Shown here piece by piece: positions 9,046-18,085 of a stretch of 39,739 nt of DNA. The position numbers were made by a program, and so were the translations under genes. Under the pieces are notes generated by a model. The model did not search any database, had not been told where the DNA came from, and saw only the letters and a program-made list of their open reading frames with translations. Source of the stretch: Bacteroidia bacterium Ga0077558 (GTDB lineage: Bacteria; Bacteroidota; Bacteroidia; Chitinophagales; Chitinophagaceae). The stretch spans positions 1-39,739 of the forward strand of contig LNFJ01000053.1 in the NCBI GenBank assembly GCA_001464625.1. The letters are read 5' to 3'. Each line of letters begins with the position of its first letter. Position 1 is the stretch's first letter.

Positions 9046-9482
9046 TACAATACAGTCAGGCTTTTTTCAGCAAAATAATTTTTTCCTCCGCTGCTCCAGT
9101 TGATTTTCACTGTGTAGCTGCCCGGTGAAATGACAGTTGGGTGAAAGACTTGTATTCCATTTGTCCCTGGCTGCAACAATAATTTTTTATCTTTTTTCTG
9201 ATCGTAAGCACAATAGAATAGAACATCACCGGAAATATCTTTCTCTTTCATTTCCTGCGGCAATTCTAACGTAATACCGGCATCAGTTTGTTCTATTTTA
9301 ACAGCGGAACTCAATTGATTAACCCGGTTAGTGCCATCAATTACCTCCTGGTAGCGGAGTTCACTTTTATAATAATCTTTCTCCACCAGTTCGTAATTGG
9401 TAGATACGGAACGATAAACCAGGTAGGTCATTCCTGCCCCAAAAGCAATAAAAGTCAGTAAGAGTTTGTTTCCCCAATTCAT
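9045..9482 (-). CDS. ccoH: CcoH/FixH family cbb3 oxidase assembly protein
   Basis: The 145-aa protein has one N-terminal membrane segment (NKLLLTFIAFGAGMTYLVY) and a periplasmic beta-rich domain ending in PGSYTVKINWSSGGKNYFAEK, matching FixH. In other bacteria CcoH associates with the cbb3 oxidase during assembly. It lies 11 bp after ccoG and overlaps the TauE-like gene by one base. The conserved YYKSELRYQE segment near residue 40 is typical of Bacteroidota members. Confidence 0.88.
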   Translation of the reverse strand: MNWGNKLLLTFIAFGAGMTYLVYRSVSTNYELVEKDYYKSELRYQEVIDGTNRVNQLSSAVKIEQTDAGITLELPQEMKEKDISGDVLFYCAYDQKKDKKLLLQPGTNGIQVFHPTVISPGSYTVKINWSSGGKNYFAEKSLTVL

Positions 9483-9493
9483 AACTAATAAGT

Positions 9494-10918
9494 TTAATAT
9501 TTACCAAACGGGCCTGCAAAATTTGTAGTTAGTGTAGTGATTTTTTTATCACCATCATACAGGCCAATCTTTATTTTAAGTTTTCGGCTGTTCACAAATT
9601 TTCGTGGCAGCACTACAAAGAAAGAGCCGGAAGCCTGGTCTTCTTGTTTTAAGTGAATATTGGTGGCGCCAATCAACTCAATTTTTCCAGCATTCTTCGC
9701 TTCACCTTCCAGCTGAAGCGTAACAGGCATATCTTTAATGGTTTTGTTGATTACTTTAATATTAAAAAGATTGCTAAGGCTATCGGCACCTCTTTCCTGG
9801 TACACCATCCCCTTGGTACGGATAATAGTGCCGTCTATATCTTTCCGGCTAATCAATAGTAAAGTAAGAATGCCGGAAAGCAATATCAGCAATACGGTAT
9901 AAAATTTCATCCTTCCGGTATAGCGAAGTTTTTTTCCTTCGGTAATGCCGTTTTCTGATGCATAACGGATTAGCCCTTTGGGGCGATGTACGGCTTCCAT
10001 CATTTTATTACAGGCATCAATACAGGCCGTGCATCCCACACACTCCATTTGTGTACCATTGCGAATGTCAATACCAGTGGGGCACACCTTTATACATTGA
10101 AAACAATCAATACAATCGCCGGTATTTATTTCAGCCACCTGATCTTTTTTGAACTTATCTCTTGGTTCTCCCCGCTTATGATCGTAGGCGACAATCATCG
10201 AGTTTCTGTCGAGCAGCACACTTTGCAAGCGGCCATATGGACATATTACAGTACAAACCTGTTCTCTGAAGTAAGCATATACACCATAGAAAATAGCAGC
10301 AAATAAAATGATAGAAAGAAAACCGACAAAATGTTCAGTAACCGGTTCGCTGATTATTTTTTTCAACTCATCTATTCCGATGATGTAAGCAAGAAAGAAG
10401 TTGGCAATAATAAAGGCCAGTAAAAAAAAGGCGACATGCTTGGTAATCTTCTTTCTTATTTTCTCTGCTGTCCACGGAGAATTACTCAGCATCTTTTGTT
10501 TGGCTGCATCACCTTCTATCAGGTACTCTACTTTGCGAAAGAGCATTTCCATAAAGATTGTTTGCGGGCATACCCATCCGCAAAACAAACGGCCAAAGGC
10601 TGCAGTAAAAAGAACGATGAAGATTATAAACGTAACCATCGTTAAGCCGAAGATGAAAAAATCCTGTGGCCAGAATATTTTTCCGAAAATGATAAACTTA
10701 GCTTCGGGAATATTAAATAGGAAAAGCGGCCTGCCATTCATTTTTATAAATGGTAAAGCAAAAAATAAAGCAAAGAAACCCCAGCTAACCCATGTGCGGA
10801 CATTAAAGAACGGCCCAACAGGTTTTTGTGCAAACACCCATTTCCGTTTTCCCTTTGCATCTATAGTGGCTATCCGGTCACGAAAGGATTCTGCCTGCTG
10901 TTTGGTTTTTGTTTCCAT
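9494..10918 (-). CDS. ccoG: CcoG/FixG, cbb3 oxidase accessory iron-sulfur membrane protein
   Basis: The 474-aa membrane protein is related to RdxA/FixG and is implicated in copper reduction for the cbb3 CuB site. The cysteine motifs are visible: CGWVCPQTIFMEM, CTVICPYGRLQSVLLD, and a ferredoxin pair CIDCFQCIKVCPTGID with CVGCTACIDACNK. There are about five hydrophobic segments (for example residues 43-60, 85-110, 160-180, 195-215 and 340-360) and a C-terminal beta-sandwich of about 110 residues (IgG-like FixG_C). It sits between ccoP and ccoH in the usual order. Length and motifs are intact. Confidence 0.95.
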   Translation of the reverse strand: METKTKQQAESFRDRIATIDAKGKRKWVFAQKPVGPFFNVRTWVSWGFFALFFALPFIKMNGRPLFLFNIPEAKFIIFGKIFWPQDFFIFGLTMVTFIIFIVLFTAAFGRLFCGWVCPQTIFMEMLFRKVEYLIEGDAAKQKMLSNSPWTAEKIRKKITKHVAFFLLAFIIANFFLAYIIGIDELKKIISEPVTEHFVGFLSIILFAAIFYGVYAYFREQVCTVICPYGRLQSVLLDRNSMIVAYDHKRGEPRDKFKKDQVAEINTGDCIDCFQCIKVCPTGIDIRNGTQMECVGCTACIDACNKMMEAVHRPKGLIRYASENGITEGKKLRYTGRMKFYTVLLILLSGILTLLLISRKDIDGTIIRTKGMVYQERGADSLSNLFNIKVINKTIKDMPVTLQLEGEAKNAGKIELIGATNIHLKQEDQASGSFFVVLPRKFVNSRKLKIKIGLYDGDKKITTLTTNFAGPFGKY

Positions 10919-10947
10919 TGTCTTGTTAATAACTAATCTGCGGCGAA

Positions 10948-12108
10948 CTAATTGATCATTACTTTTTTAGAATCAACAGCTGTAGAATCAGTAGCAGGTG
11001 CAGGCTCTTCTTTATACAATTCTCCATCAGGTGCTTTAGGTGTGGCCGGTTTTGTTCCTTTCAGCGTTTTAATATAGCTTGTCAGTTGTGCTATTTGTTT
11101 AGCTGAGAGATCGTCTTTCCAACTTCTCATCCCTTTGCTGGTGCCGTACTTGATTGTTTTAAAAATATCTTTTACACTACCACCGTACAACCAGTAATCA
11201 TCTGCAAGGTTGGGGCCCACGGCATTACCACCACCATCTGCACCATGGCAGGCAGGGCATTTGCTGGGATCCATAAAGATGGCTTTGCCGGCAGCAATAT
11301 CTTCTGCCCCTGTTAGTAGTGTTACAGTGTTTTCGTCCACAGCATCACCTTTCTTTTTGAGGTATTCCTGTACTCTTATTTCAGCCTTTGCAACAGAAGT
11401 TTCATATTCCTGCTTGCTGGAAGGGCCGGTATGAGAAACCTCAAAACGCCACAGGTATACAATTGCAAAAACAATAGTGGCATAGAAACCATACAGCCAC
11501 CATGGTGGGAGACGATTGTTCAACTCACGGATGCCATCATACTCATGCCCTAAATCAAGCTCGGCTTCCTGGCTCACAGGACGAAGTTTATTTACCCTAT
11601 CCCACCAGCTAAGTTTATTGGCTTTTTCTTCAGCAGTTATTACGGGCTGTATCCCTGAGTTTACTTTTTCTTTCTTTAGCAGCGATTTAATATTAATCAA
11701 CAGGGCGATTATAATTAACAGCTCAAGAAATAAAACAGTGACCATTAAGTAAAAGGTAGAAGCGTCCATCCCACCTATATCAGTTGCTTTTTTTACTGTA
11801 GCTTCAGTGGTTGTAGCATCCTGCGCAGTAAGTGATGTATAGCTTGCAAGCAGCAAAAGCAGCGTCATTGCAACTTTGTCACCAGCATTTTCAGTTTTTC
11901 TTTTTTTAAGTTTTATCTCGGCTGCACCAATTACTATATTGGCCAGAATACCAATAACAATTACAAGCAGAGTCATCAATGTAATTAACGTTACTGCTAG
12001 CGGGTTACTAAAGATAGAAGGCACCGGAGGACCACCGGCAAAACTGGCAGTACTAAAAAGCAGTAATGTAGCTATCAGCCCGGAGAGATGTTTTAATTTG
12101 TTTCGCAT
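10948..12108 (-). CDS. ccoP: cbb3 oxidase subunit III (CcoP), single haem c
   Basis: The 386-aa protein has a signal-like N-terminus, two membrane segments (about 34-58 and 118-140), then a further one near residue 208 (WWLYGFYATIVFAIVYLW, the CcoP anchor) and a cytochrome c domain with CPACH at 284-288. Proteobacterial CcoP carries two haem c sites; only one CxxCH is present here, with the extended N-terminal membrane region replacing the usual short one. The C-terminal tail is Pro/Ala/Lys-rich. It lies between ccoQ and ccoG. Confidence 0.92.
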   Translation of the reverse strand: MRNKLKHLSGLIATLLLFSTASFAGGPPVPSIFSNPLAVTLITLMTLLVIVIGILANIVIGAAEIKLKKRKTENAGDKVAMTLLLLLASYTSLTAQDATTTEATVKKATDIGGMDASTFYLMVTVLFLELLIIIALLINIKSLLKKEKVNSGIQPVITAEEKANKLSWWDRVNKLRPVSQEAELDLGHEYDGIRELNNRLPPWWLYGFYATIVFAIVYLWRFEVSHTGPSSKQEYETSVAKAEIRVQEYLKKKGDAVDENTVTLLTGAEDIAAGKAIFMDPSKCPACHGADGGGNAVGPNLADDYWLYGGSVKDIFKTIKYGTSKGMRSWKDDLSAKQIAQLTSYIKTLKGTKPATPKAPDGELYKEEPAPATDSTAVDSKKVMIN

Positions 12109-12131
12109 ATAAAAATTGTTGCGGTTGGTTA

Positions 12132-12299
12132 TTAATTTTTATTGTCGAGGGGAATTCGGCTCACATCATTGTAGTCTTCTTTTTTGGTTTTGAATACCCA
12201 GGTTAGCATTACTACAAAAAACAAGAAGAAGATGGTTAATGACAACAGCCCCATTATATCTACACCGCTTACTTTTTCTAAATAATTAATGAACTTCAT
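12132..12299 (-). CDS. ccoQ: CcoQ-like small cbb3 oxidase subunit (55 aa)
   Basis: A short frame in the gap between ccoNO and ccoP encodes one membrane helix (MGLLSLTIFFLFFVVMLTWVF) after a charged N-terminus, followed by KTKKEDYNDVSRIPLD. The SRIPLD end resembles other CcoQ/FixQ proteins. The start ATG at 12299 follows the ccoNO stop by six bases. CcoQ stabilises the oxidase complex in other bacteria. Confidence 0.85.
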   Translation of the reverse strand: MKFINYLEKVSGVDIMGLLSLTIFFLFFVVMLTWVFKTKKEDYNDVSRIPLDNKN

Positions 12300-12305
12300 A
12301 CACTT

Positions 12306-14468
12306 TTATTTATTTGTTTGGGTAATGGGTTTTGGTTCTGCTTGTATATCTTTTCCGAGCCGTTGCAGATAGGCTATCAATGCAATTATTTCCCTGTCTG
12401 ATGATGTTTCAATCTTATCTTTTTTCAGATTAGCTGTAATAGAATCGGCTTGCTTCATCAAATCAACATTCGCTATTTTGTCGTAATCTTTTGGATAAGG
12501 AACCCCCAATGTTCTCATGGCCCTGATTTTTGCAGGTGTAGATGAAATGTCCAGTTTATTATCCAGCAGCCATACATATCTTGGCATGATGGAACCTGGT
12601 GATGTTAAACGAGGATCATACATATGTGTGTAGTGCCAGGAGTCAGGTCGTTTGTTTTTATCAGCACCTTCCCTTGCCAGGTCTGGACCGGTTCTTTTAC
12701 TTCCCCATTGAAAAGGATGGTCATATACAAACTCACCGGCTTTTGAATACTCTCCATACCTGGCTACTTCATCGCGGAAAGGCCGTATCATTTGTGAGTG
12801 ACAGGTATAACAACCTTCTCTTACATAAATATCTCTTCCCTGCAATTCCAACGGAGTGTAAGGCTTTACACTGGTAATAGTTGGCACATTGGATTTTATC
12901 AGAAAGGTGGGAATCATTTGTACTAATCCACCAATAGCAACAAGAATTAAACTAAGTACCAGCATGGTTAATGGCTTTCTTTCAATAACACGGTGCCAGT
13001 ATTCTTTTTTCTTTGACACTGCTTTTACCAATGCAGGTGCTTCTGCTGCTTCATTTGCAATAAATTTCCCTTGTGCAATGGTTTTATAAAGATTATACAC
13101 CATGATAAATGCCCCAATCAGGTAGAGAGTGCCGCCAACGCTACGGGCAATGTACATAGGTATAATATTGGTGACAGTTTGCATAAAGTCAAACTTCAAT
13201 TGTCCTTCCAATGTAAATTGTTTCCACATCAGGCTTTGTTCAAACCCTGCCCAATACAAAGGCACCGCATAAATAATGATACCGATGGTGCCCAGCCAAA
13301 AGTGATTGGTAGCTAATTTCTTTGAATACAAAGTGGTTCCCCACATTTTAGGAATCATATAATATAGAATGGCAAATGCCATAAAACCATTCCATCCTAA
13401 TCCCCCTATGTGCACATGGCCTATCGTCCAATCGCTAAAGTGTGAGATGGCATTTACGCTTTTCAAACTGAGTAATGGTCCTTCAAATGTGGCCATACCA
13501 TAACAAGTAATCGCAACTACCATAAATTTTAAAACAGGATCTTCTCTAACTTTATCCCATGCACCACGGAGGGTAAATAAACCATTCAGCATACCGCCCC
13601 AGCTTGGTGCAATAAGCATAATGGAAAAAACAACACCAAGTGATTGTGCCCAGTCGGGTAATGCAGTGTATAACAAATGGTGAGGGCCTGCCCAGATATA
13701 AATAAAAATCAATGCCCAGAAGTGAATAATGGAAAGTTTGTAAGAGTAAACGGGGCGATTAGCTGCTTTTGGCAGAAAATAATACATTAAACCCAGTACT
13801 GGTGTGGTAAGAAAAAAGGCTACAGCATTATGTCCATACCACCATTGTACCAATGCATCTTGTACGCCTGCATACCAGCTATAGCTTCCGGTAGCAGAAT
13901 AAGGCAGTTCGATAGATCGAACGATATGTAATAACGCAACAGTAACCCAGGTAGCAATGTAAAACCAGATAGCAACATACAAATGCCTTTCCCTTCTTTT
14001 CAATATAGTGCCAAACATATTGATACCGAATATTACCCATACTAATGCAATGGCAATATCAATTGGCCAAATTAATTCTGCGTATTCAGCACCATTGTTG
14101 AGACCAAGTGGTAAGGTAATGGCCGCAGCAACAATTATCAGTTGCCAGCCCCAGAAATGAATCCAGCTTAACCTATCACTGTACATTCTTGTTTTGCACA
14201 ATCGTTGCAGTGAGTAATAAATACCTGCAAAGGAAGCGTTACCTACAAAAGCAAAAATAATAGCATTGGTATGCAACGGACGAAGACGGCCAAAAGTAGT
14301 AGGTGCCCAGTTCAAACTGATGGCCGGATAATACATTTGGATAGCAGCCCAAAGGCCCACTATCATACCTACGATGCCGAAAACAACGGTAGCATAGCCA
14401 AATGCTTTTACAATCTTGTTGTCGTAATAAAATTTTTCAATCTGCAGGTCTTGATTTGTTTCTTGCAT
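12306..14468 (-). CDS. ccoNO: Fused cbb3 oxidase subunits I and II (CcoNO)
   Basis: The 720-aa protein joins the catalytic haem-copper subunit CcoN (about residues 1-480) to the cytochrome c subunit CcoO (about 500-700). CcoN features include RLRPLHTNAIIFAF (low-spin haem ligand region), WWYGHNAVAFFLTTP (CuB histidine), WAGPHHLLYTALPDW (CuB His pair) and HFSDWTIGHVHIGGLGWNG (haem ligands). The CcoO haem site is C553-YTC-H557 in EGCYTCHSQMIRPF, with IMPRY supplying the Met ligand. The fusion is common in Bacteroidota. Together with CcoQ and CcoP it forms the high-affinity terminal oxidase that reduces oxygen at the inner membrane. Confidence 0.96.
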   Translation of the reverse strand: MQETNQDLQIEKFYYDNKIVKAFGYATVVFGIVGMIVGLWAAIQMYYPAISLNWAPTTFGRLRPLHTNAIIFAFVGNASFAGIYYSLQRLCKTRMYSDRLSWIHFWGWQLIIVAAAITLPLGLNNGAEYAELIWPIDIAIALVWVIFGINMFGTILKRRERHLYVAIWFYIATWVTVALLHIVRSIELPYSATGSYSWYAGVQDALVQWWYGHNAVAFFLTTPVLGLMYYFLPKAANRPVYSYKLSIIHFWALIFIYIWAGPHHLLYTALPDWAQSLGVVFSIMLIAPSWGGMLNGLFTLRGAWDKVREDPVLKFMVVAITCYGMATFEGPLLSLKSVNAISHFSDWTIGHVHIGGLGWNGFMAFAILYYMIPKMWGTTLYSKKLATNHFWLGTIGIIIYAVPLYWAGFEQSLMWKQFTLEGQLKFDFMQTVTNIIPMYIARSVGGTLYLIGAFIMVYNLYKTIAQGKFIANEAAEAPALVKAVSKKKEYWHRVIERKPLTMLVLSLILVAIGGLVQMIPTFLIKSNVPTITSVKPYTPLELQGRDIYVREGCYTCHSQMIRPFRDEVARYGEYSKAGEFVYDHPFQWGSKRTGPDLAREGADKNKRPDSWHYTHMYDPRLTSPGSIMPRYVWLLDNKLDISSTPAKIRAMRTLGVPYPKDYDKIANVDLMKQADSITANLKKDKIETSSDREIIALIAYLQRLGKDIQAEPKPITQTNK

Positions 14469-14495
14469 AACTGCTATTATTTAGTTTGATTTGGT

Positions 14496-14654
14496 TTATT
14501 CTTTAGATGAAGAAGGTTTGTCATCAAAAAGGATTCGGGATGGTGGCGAGTAATCATCCTCAAATTGTCCTGATTTTACTCCCCATAAAAAAGCGATCAG
14601 GAATAAAGCGGCTACAGTAATGCTGGCAATCAGGAGAATAATAATGACACTCAT
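14496..14654 (-). CDS. ccoS: cbb3 oxidase assembly protein CcoS (52 aa)
   Basis: A short frame with an N-terminal membrane helix (MSVIIILLIASITVAALFLI), then FLWGVKSGQFEDDYSPPSRIL. The W-x-V-K-S-G-Q-F-(D/E)D motif is the CcoS/FixS signature. CcoS is needed for cofactor insertion into CcoN. It is the first gene of the structural operon, 27 bp before ccoNO, with its own operator 73 bp upstream, so expression need not depend on read-through from ccoI. Confidence 0.9.
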   Translation of the reverse strand: MSVIIILLIASITVAALFLIAFLWGVKSGQFEDDYSPPSRILFDDKPSSSKE

Positions 14655-14673
14655 GTTCTTTTTTAAGATGGCG

Positions 14674-14738
14674 TAAAAGTAAAAGCTGGGCTAACGGTAA
14701 TACATAACAGGTGTCAACAGGAAAACTGATTTTTATCA
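14674..14738 (-). promoter_or_regulatory. FNR/FixK-like operator and promoter for ccoS-ccoNO-Q-P-G-H
   Basis: Palindrome TGAT-TTTT-ATCA at 14727-14738 (centre 14732.5). TACTTTTA on the minus strand starts at 14681, 51.5 bp from the centre, matching five of the six fixed positions of TAnnTTTG. The predicted start near 14669 leaves a leader of about 15 nt to ccoS. Confidence 0.68.
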
Positions 14739-14764
14739 TCTAAAAAAGATGATGCAAAACAAGA

Positions 14765-17173
14765 TTACAGGTTCATGCGGCGGGCTAGCAAGCTACTGCT
14801 GCCAAATGTGATCAATAAAATACTTAGTGAACTGGTTGGCATCAGGATAGCAGCAATAAGTGGAGACAGATTTCCCTGCACAGCAAAGAATAATCCGATT
14901 ATATTATACACAATGGATAATACAAAGCTTGCCACCACAATATTTCGGTTAGCATGGCAAAGCCGTATAAATTTCGGAAGCAGGGCCAGTTGCTTTGCTT
15001 CTATGATGCCATCGCTGGAAGGAGTAAAATTATTGGTTTGTTCTGCAACAGCTACACCAATGTTACTTTGCTTTAAAGCCCCGGCATCATTCAGGCCATC
15101 ACCGATCATCATTACTTTTTCTCCCTGGTCTTGCAGGTGTCTAATATAACGTAGCTTATCTTCTGGTTTTTGATGAAAGCGAAGGGTGGCCTTTTTTCCC
15201 AATAGATGCTGCAGGTTATTTTTCTCGGCATCATTATCGCCTGATAAGACAGAAAGCTGGTAATCCTTTTTTAATTGGTGGAGCAATCCAGAAATTTCAC
15301 CCCTGTAATGATTGCTGAACTGAAAAAAACCTTGTAATCGACTTTCAATACTAACAAAAATGGCCGTTCCGGTTTGCCGGCTTGCCAAACGGGTTACAAA
15401 ATGATAAGAGCCCAGCTTGATTAAATCATTTTGCACAAACCCTTCAATACCTTCGCCAATTGTTTCCTTAAACCCCGCTACTTGTGGTAGCTTTCCTTCT
15501 GCAAGATGTTTTGCCAATGCTTTGCTTAATGGATGAGAAGAACAGGCAGCCAATGCGGCTACCTGTTGCAGTTGATAAGCAGTAAGGCTGGTTCCTTCAT
15601 AAGTAATATGTTGATGTTGGGTGGAAGTAAGTGTTCCGGTTTTATCAAAAACAATATGGGTTACTTTGGCAACTTCTTCAATGGTTTGTGCACTGCGCAG
15701 GTAAAAATGATTACGGCCCAGTATCTGCAAGATATTTCCGTTTGTAAAAGTATTGGATAATAACAATGCGCATGGACAGGCAATAATAAATATAGCGGTT
15801 ACGGCAGGCCATAATTTGGCTGGATCATTTAGTTGCCAGTAAATAGCTGTGGAGATGGCAATAACGAAAACGATATAGGTAAAGTATCGGCTAAGTAAGT
15901 GAACAAACGAAACCTTTTTGTTTGCTTCATTCTTTTTGAATTCATCTCTGTTCCAAAGTTTGGTAAGATAACTCTGCGCCACTTCCTTTACTACCAGAAT
16001 TTCAATATTACCTTCCGTTTGTTTACCACCCGCATACACTAACTCGCCTACTTCTTTTAATACGGGTAGCGATTCGCCAGTTACAAAACTGTAGTCAATA
16101 AAAGCTTTTCCTTTTGTAAGAATACCATCCGCCGGAATCAATTCTTCATTGTGAATAAGCAGTGTATCTCCCGGTTTTATATCGGGCAACGCAGTTGGTG
16201 TTTCTACATCATCTTTAGTTATCGAAACTGCTATTGGAAAATAAGAGGTATAATCTCTTTCAAATGAAAGTTGGCGATAGGTTTTGTCTTGCAGAATTCT
16301 ACCGGCAAGCATAAAGAATACAATACCCGTCATAGAATCAAAATAGCCGCCGCCAGTACCGCTTATTACTTCATAGGCACTGCGGATAAAAGTAATAATG
16401 ATAGCGAGGGCAATTGGCGCATCAATATTCAGGAATTTATGCTTCAGGCTTTTGAATGATGAAATATAAAAAGGAAGTGCTGAGTACAACAAAACAGGAA
16501 TGGCTAAACCAAAATTCAGCCAGCGAAAAATGGTTCGCAATCCAACTTCGGTAGTATCAATACCCAGGTATTCCGGAAAACTCATCAGCATAATATTACC
16601 AAAGCAAAACCCTGCTATGCCCAACTGCAGTACCATACTTTTATTGATGGCAGGTCTTTTTTCCTTCAGGTCGTTCAGGCTGATATAAGGTTCATATCCA
16701 ATGCTGGTAAGTGTTTCGGCTACTTTTCGGAGAGTGGTTTTGTTAACCAGAAAAACAATGTCTACTTCTTTACGTGTAAAATTTACTTTGCTGGAAATGA
16801 TGCCTTCATCAATACGGTGCAGGTTTTCCAATAAATAAAGACAGGAACTGCAATGCATTTGCGGCAGATAGAGAGTTACATGCACTTGTTTGTCGTTCCT
16901 GAAACTGGTGAGTTTGTTTTGTATTTTCTCATCCTCTAAAAATGCAAATTTGTCTTTCCGCACATTAATACGTTGACTGATACCTGGATTTTTATTCAGA
17001 TCATAGTAATCGCAGAGATCACTTTGATTCAAGATCTGGTACACCATTTTGCATCCCTCACAACAAAAATTCTTTTCCTGAATATTAATTTTATCGTTGC
17101 TACATGATTCGCCGCAGTGGTAGCATAGTATTTTATTGTCGGTAAAATTTGACCCTGTCATAGTTTTATCCAA
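14765..17173 (-). CDS. ccoI: CcoI/FixI copper-exporting P-type ATPase for cbb3 assembly
   Basis: The 802-aa P1B ATPase moves copper across the inner membrane for oxidase maturation. The N-terminus has a Cys-rich segment (CYHCGESC and CCEGCKMVY), then a heavy-metal domain with MHCSSC near residue 105. The membrane core holds IIACPCALLLSN (CPC metal site), then DKTGTLTS (phosphorylated Asp), SSHPLSKAL and MIGDGLNDAGAL. All catalytic motifs are intact. The Cys-rich N-terminal cluster before the HMA domain is typical of the CcoI/FixI subgroup. It is transcribed ahead of ccoS, with its own FNR-type box. Confidence 0.94.
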   Translation of the reverse strand: MDKTMTGSNFTDNKILCYHCGESCSNDKINIQEKNFCCEGCKMVYQILNQSDLCDYYDLNKNPGISQRINVRKDKFAFLEDEKIQNKLTSFRNDKQVHVTLYLPQMHCSSCLYLLENLHRIDEGIISSKVNFTRKEVDIVFLVNKTTLRKVAETLTSIGYEPYISLNDLKEKRPAINKSMVLQLGIAGFCFGNIMLMSFPEYLGIDTTEVGLRTIFRWLNFGLAIPVLLYSALPFYISSFKSLKHKFLNIDAPIALAIIITFIRSAYEVISGTGGGYFDSMTGIVFFMLAGRILQDKTYRQLSFERDYTSYFPIAVSITKDDVETPTALPDIKPGDTLLIHNEELIPADGILTKGKAFIDYSFVTGESLPVLKEVGELVYAGGKQTEGNIEILVVKEVAQSYLTKLWNRDEFKKNEANKKVSFVHLLSRYFTYIVFVIAISTAIYWQLNDPAKLWPAVTAIFIIACPCALLLSNTFTNGNILQILGRNHFYLRSAQTIEEVAKVTHIVFDKTGTLTSTQHQHITYEGTSLTAYQLQQVAALAACSSHPLSKALAKHLAEGKLPQVAGFKETIGEGIEGFVQNDLIKLGSYHFVTRLASRQTGTAIFVSIESRLQGFFQFSNHYRGEISGLLHQLKKDYQLSVLSGDNDAEKNNLQHLLGKKATLRFHQKPEDKLRYIRHLQDQGEKVMMIGDGLNDAGALKQSNIGVAVAEQTNNFTPSSDGIIEAKQLALLPKFIRLCHANRNIVVASFVLSIVYNIIGLFFAVQGNLSPLIAAILMPTSSLSILLITFGSSSLLARRMNL

Positions 17174-17182
17174 GATAGGATG

Positions 17183-17247
17183 CTAAAATACAGAGGCTGT
17201 ATTCCAGGGGAAGTGAGCAAGTTCAAAGACGGAACTGATTTTTATCA
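17183..17247 (-). promoter_or_regulatory. FNR/FixK-like operator and promoter for ccoI
   Basis: Palindrome TGAT-TTTT-ATCA at 17236-17247 inside ACTGATTTTTATCAGG. TATTTTAG on the minus strand starts at 17190, 51.5 bp from the centre (five of six fixed positions). The predicted start near 17178 leaves only about five nt before the ATG. Confidence 0.66.
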
Positions 17248-17264
17248 GGTATGGCAGAAAATGG

Positions 17265-17302
17265 ACTGGCTGGGCTTGATTAAACATCAAAGCCCTGCCA
17301 GT
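17265..17302 (-). terminator. Terminator of the nos-ric operon
   Basis: ACTGGC and GGGCTT pair with AAGCCC and GCCAGT around one T-T mismatch, and the stem continues with TTGAT/ATCAA across a short loop. On the minus strand the hairpin is followed by a modest ATTTTCT tract. It lies between the ric stop and the ccoI operator, separating the two units. Confidence 0.65.
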
Positions 17303-17317
17303 AATGATGACAATTCT

Positions 17318-18055
17318 TTAGTTCAATGAAATCTGATTTGGTTGTTCAAACAGTTTAAGTGCTTTTGGAAAAAGCATATTATTTTCTAAATGTACATGCT
17401 GATGCAAGTCCAGTTCAAATGCCTGCAATGCTGCCAAACATAATCGGTAGGTAGTGCAGGCATCAGCTGGTGGAGTATAATCGTTGGTCAGTTTCCTTAT
17501 TTCAGCTAGCATAGTACCTGCATGGTCATGTTCTTGCTCCATCATGTTGATTGGAGAAAGCAGGAAAGTCCTGTTAATGACAAGTTCTCTTTCCTCAGTC
17601 AACTGTTTTTCTATTTCTTTAATCCGTGGGAATAATACAAGCTCTTCTTTCTGCATATGCGCTTCCATTTCTTCTTTTACGGCAGTAAATAGTTGAAGCA
17701 CTTTTATCATCTCCGGATGATGTTCGCCATGTTTAGAAGCGACTTTTTGTAAATAGCCCAGTATAGCAGGCATTTCTTTTTTTACATAAGTATGATGTGT
17801 GGTAACAATATGTGTTGCCAATTGTTCCAGCGACATATTTGCGTAGTTTATTGTAACGGGCCCGGAGGTAACTTGTTCGGTGTTTTCAAGTGCAGCCACT
17901 ACTTCTTCCAGTTTTAATTCACTTTGAGTACAGGCCTGTGCTAATGTACGTTTCCCCTTGCAGCAAAAATCGAGATGATATTTTTCGAACACCGGTGCAG
18001 CCCGATGGTTTCCGTTTACAATTTGCGCCAGGCTCATTGTTACTAATTCGCTCAT
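17318..18055 (-). CDS. ric: Iron-sulfur cluster repair di-iron protein (RIC/ScdA/YtfE), copy 1
   Basis: The 245-aa protein has the N-terminal DUF542/ScdA_N domain (residues 1-60) with the pair C31-C32 in LDFCCKGKRTLAQAC. A hemerythrin-like di-iron domain follows, with ligands in TTHHTYVKKEMP, KHGEHHPEM, HMQKEELVLFPRI, MEQEHDHAG and LHQHVHLENNMLFPK. Such proteins repair iron-sulfur centres after nitric oxide or oxidative damage. It is the last gene of the nos operon, 30 bp after nosY, tying damage repair to N2O respiration. A paralogue lies at 25835. Confidence 0.92.
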   Translation of the reverse strand: MSELVTMSLAQIVNGNHRAAPVFEKYHLDFCCKGKRTLAQACTQSELKLEEVVAALENTEQVTSGPVTINYANMSLEQLATHIVTTHHTYVKKEMPAILGYLQKVASKHGEHHPEMIKVLQLFTAVKEEMEAHMQKEELVLFPRIKEIEKQLTEERELVINRTFLLSPINMMEQEHDHAGTMLAEIRKLTNDYTPPADACTTYRLCLAALQAFELDLHQHVHLENNMLFPKALKLFEQPNQISLN

Positions 18056-18085
18056 GATAATTTATTTATTAGTCATTAAAATTGT

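Noticed and set aside
10401-10955. 184-codon plus-strand frame opposite ccoG
   Set aside because: ccoG is intact with all iron-sulfur motifs; the antisense frame has no recognisable domain.
14735-14753. Inverted repeat ATCATCT / AGATGAT after ccoI taken as a terminator
   Set aside because: No T-run follows on either strand, and half of it is the ATCA arm of the ccoS operator.
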